Below the pieces are notes generated by a model, which saw only the letters and a list, made by a program, of their open reading frames with translations, searched no databases and was not told the origin of the DNA. A program made the translations under genes and the position numbers. This document shows positions 6,077 through 6,457 of a DNA stretch of 6,457 bases, in pieces. Position 1 is the first letter of the stretch; each line of letters starts with the position of its first letter. The stretch comes from an uncultured Clostridia bacterium (GTDB lineage Bacteria; Bacillota_A; Clostridia; Oscillospirales; Oscillospiraceae). The DNA is taken from contig CAMVIC010000091.1 in the NCBI GenBank assembly GCA_947167435.1, positions 1-6,457 of the forward strand, given 5' to 3'.

Positions 6077-6082
6077 TATAAT
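6077..6082 (+). promoter_or_regulatory. -10 element of the mutL promoter
   Basis: A perfect TATAAT lies at 6077-6082. The -35 window 16-18 bases upstream (about 6053-6060) reads ATGGAAGT and has only weak resemblance to TTGACA. That window abuts the -35 of the divergent miaB promoter (6060-6065), so the two promoters are back to back. Initiation near 6089-6091 would leave a leader of about 50 bases before mutL. Confidence 0.6.
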
Positions 6083-6139
6083 CAGTGTTTGACGGTGAAT
6101 GCTTTCCGCCGTCCAATGAATGCAAGGACGTGTGACGCG

Positions 6140-6457
6140 ATGTCTGTAATCAACATTCTCTCCCCCCACGTGGCGGATCTGATTGCCGCCGGTGAGGTGG
6201 TGGAGCGCCCCGCCTCCGTGGTCAAGGAGCTGATGGAAAACGCCTTTGACGCAGGCGCAAAGAATATAACGGTGGAAATCCGCGGCGGCGGCGCCCCCTA
6301 TATCCGGGTCACCGACGACGGCTGCGGCATGGCCCCGGAGGATGCGGGACTATGCTTCCTACGCCACGCCACCTCCAAGCTGCAGGATGAAAAGGGTCTG
6401 GAGGCCATCGGCACCATGGGCTTTCGCGGTGAGGCGCTGGCGGCCATCTCCGCCGTG
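6140..6457 (+). CDS. mutL: DNA mismatch repair protein MutL (5' part, cut by window end)
   Basis: The first 106 codons of MutL are present and open to the window edge. The N-terminal GHKL ATPase motifs are all there: [20 protein letters not shown] with Glu30 and Asn34 corresponding to the catalytic Glu and magnesium-binding Asn, DAGA (37-40), DDGCGM (59-64), RHATSK (75-80) and [10 protein letters not shown] (94-103). MutL couples MutS mismatch recognition to strand removal; in bacteria without MutH it carries an endonuclease in its C-terminal part, which is outside the window. The ATG at 6140 follows AAGGA (6124-6128) by eleven bases, a rather long spacing. No frame break is seen. It is transcribed away from mutS. 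The next gene is not visible; miaA would be a common neighbour. Confidence 0.96.
   Translation, partial: MSVINILSPHVADLIAAGEVVERPASVVKELMENAFDAGAKNITVEIRGGGAPYIRVTDDGCGMAPEDAGLCFLRHATSKLQDEKGLEAIGTMGFRGEALAAISAV

Noticed and set aside
6064..6077. AAC...GTT around the mutL -10 as a LexA/SOS box
   Set aside because: The half-sites are three bases with the wrong spacing and do not fit the Gram-positive GAAC-N4-GTTC pattern.
4674..6092. 472-codon open frame on the plus strand, antisense to all of miaB
   Set aside because: It mirrors miaB, has no recognisable domain, is rich in His, Gly and Val as expected from reading GC-rich codons backwards, and lacks a ribosome binding site. miaB on the other strand has full family motifs.

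Overview
The window looks like a chromosomal housekeeping region of a GC-rich member of the Firmicutes (Bacillota), most likely an Oscillospiraceae/Ruminococcaceae-type Clostridia. This rests on the gene set (zinc-type rpmE, miaB, mutS, mutL), Shine-Dalgarno sequences close to AGGAGG, sigma-A-like promoters in AT-richer gaps, and strong GC bias at third codon positions. The taxonomic call is inference. There is no phage, insertion sequence, CRISPR array, tRNA or rRNA gene in view.

Left part (1-560). Bases 1-27 hold the first nine codons of a leftward gene that runs off the window. Its roughly 85-base leader has a consensus -10, two tiny candidate leader ORFs that overlap as GTGA, and a hairpin that covers the gene's own ribosome binding site. 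To the right is rpmE (ribosomal protein bL31). It has a good extended -10 promoter with CAATC half-sites in dyad arrangement, and a two-tier hairpin in the short 5' leader that is a candidate ribosomal-protein leader. A perfect 16-bp hairpin at 525-559 ends rpmE and also lies directly after the convergent trmO gene.

Middle part (561-6041, minus strand). A tight four-gene operon reads leftward: miaB, mutS, a CPBP-family membrane protease, and trmO. The gaps are 35 bp, 2 bp and a 4-bp overlap. It begins at a well-formed promoter (6036-6065) and ends at the shared terminator. MiaB and TrmO both modify position A37 of tRNA anticodon loops. MutS recognises DNA mismatches. The CPBP protein is an integral membrane protease homologue of unknown substrate.

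Right part (6042-6457). The intergenic space between miaB and mutL carries back-to-back promoters. mutL starts at 6140 on the plus strand and is cut by the window end after 106 codons. MutS and MutL act together in mismatch repair, but here they are transcribed divergently rather than as the co-directional miaB-mutS-mutL order common in related Clostridia.

The genes are well-known families. The less ordinary material is in the non-coding gaps: the leader upstream of the left-edge gene, the rpmE promoter and leader, the heptamer repeat beside the mutS ribosome binding site, and the divergent miaB/mutL promoters.
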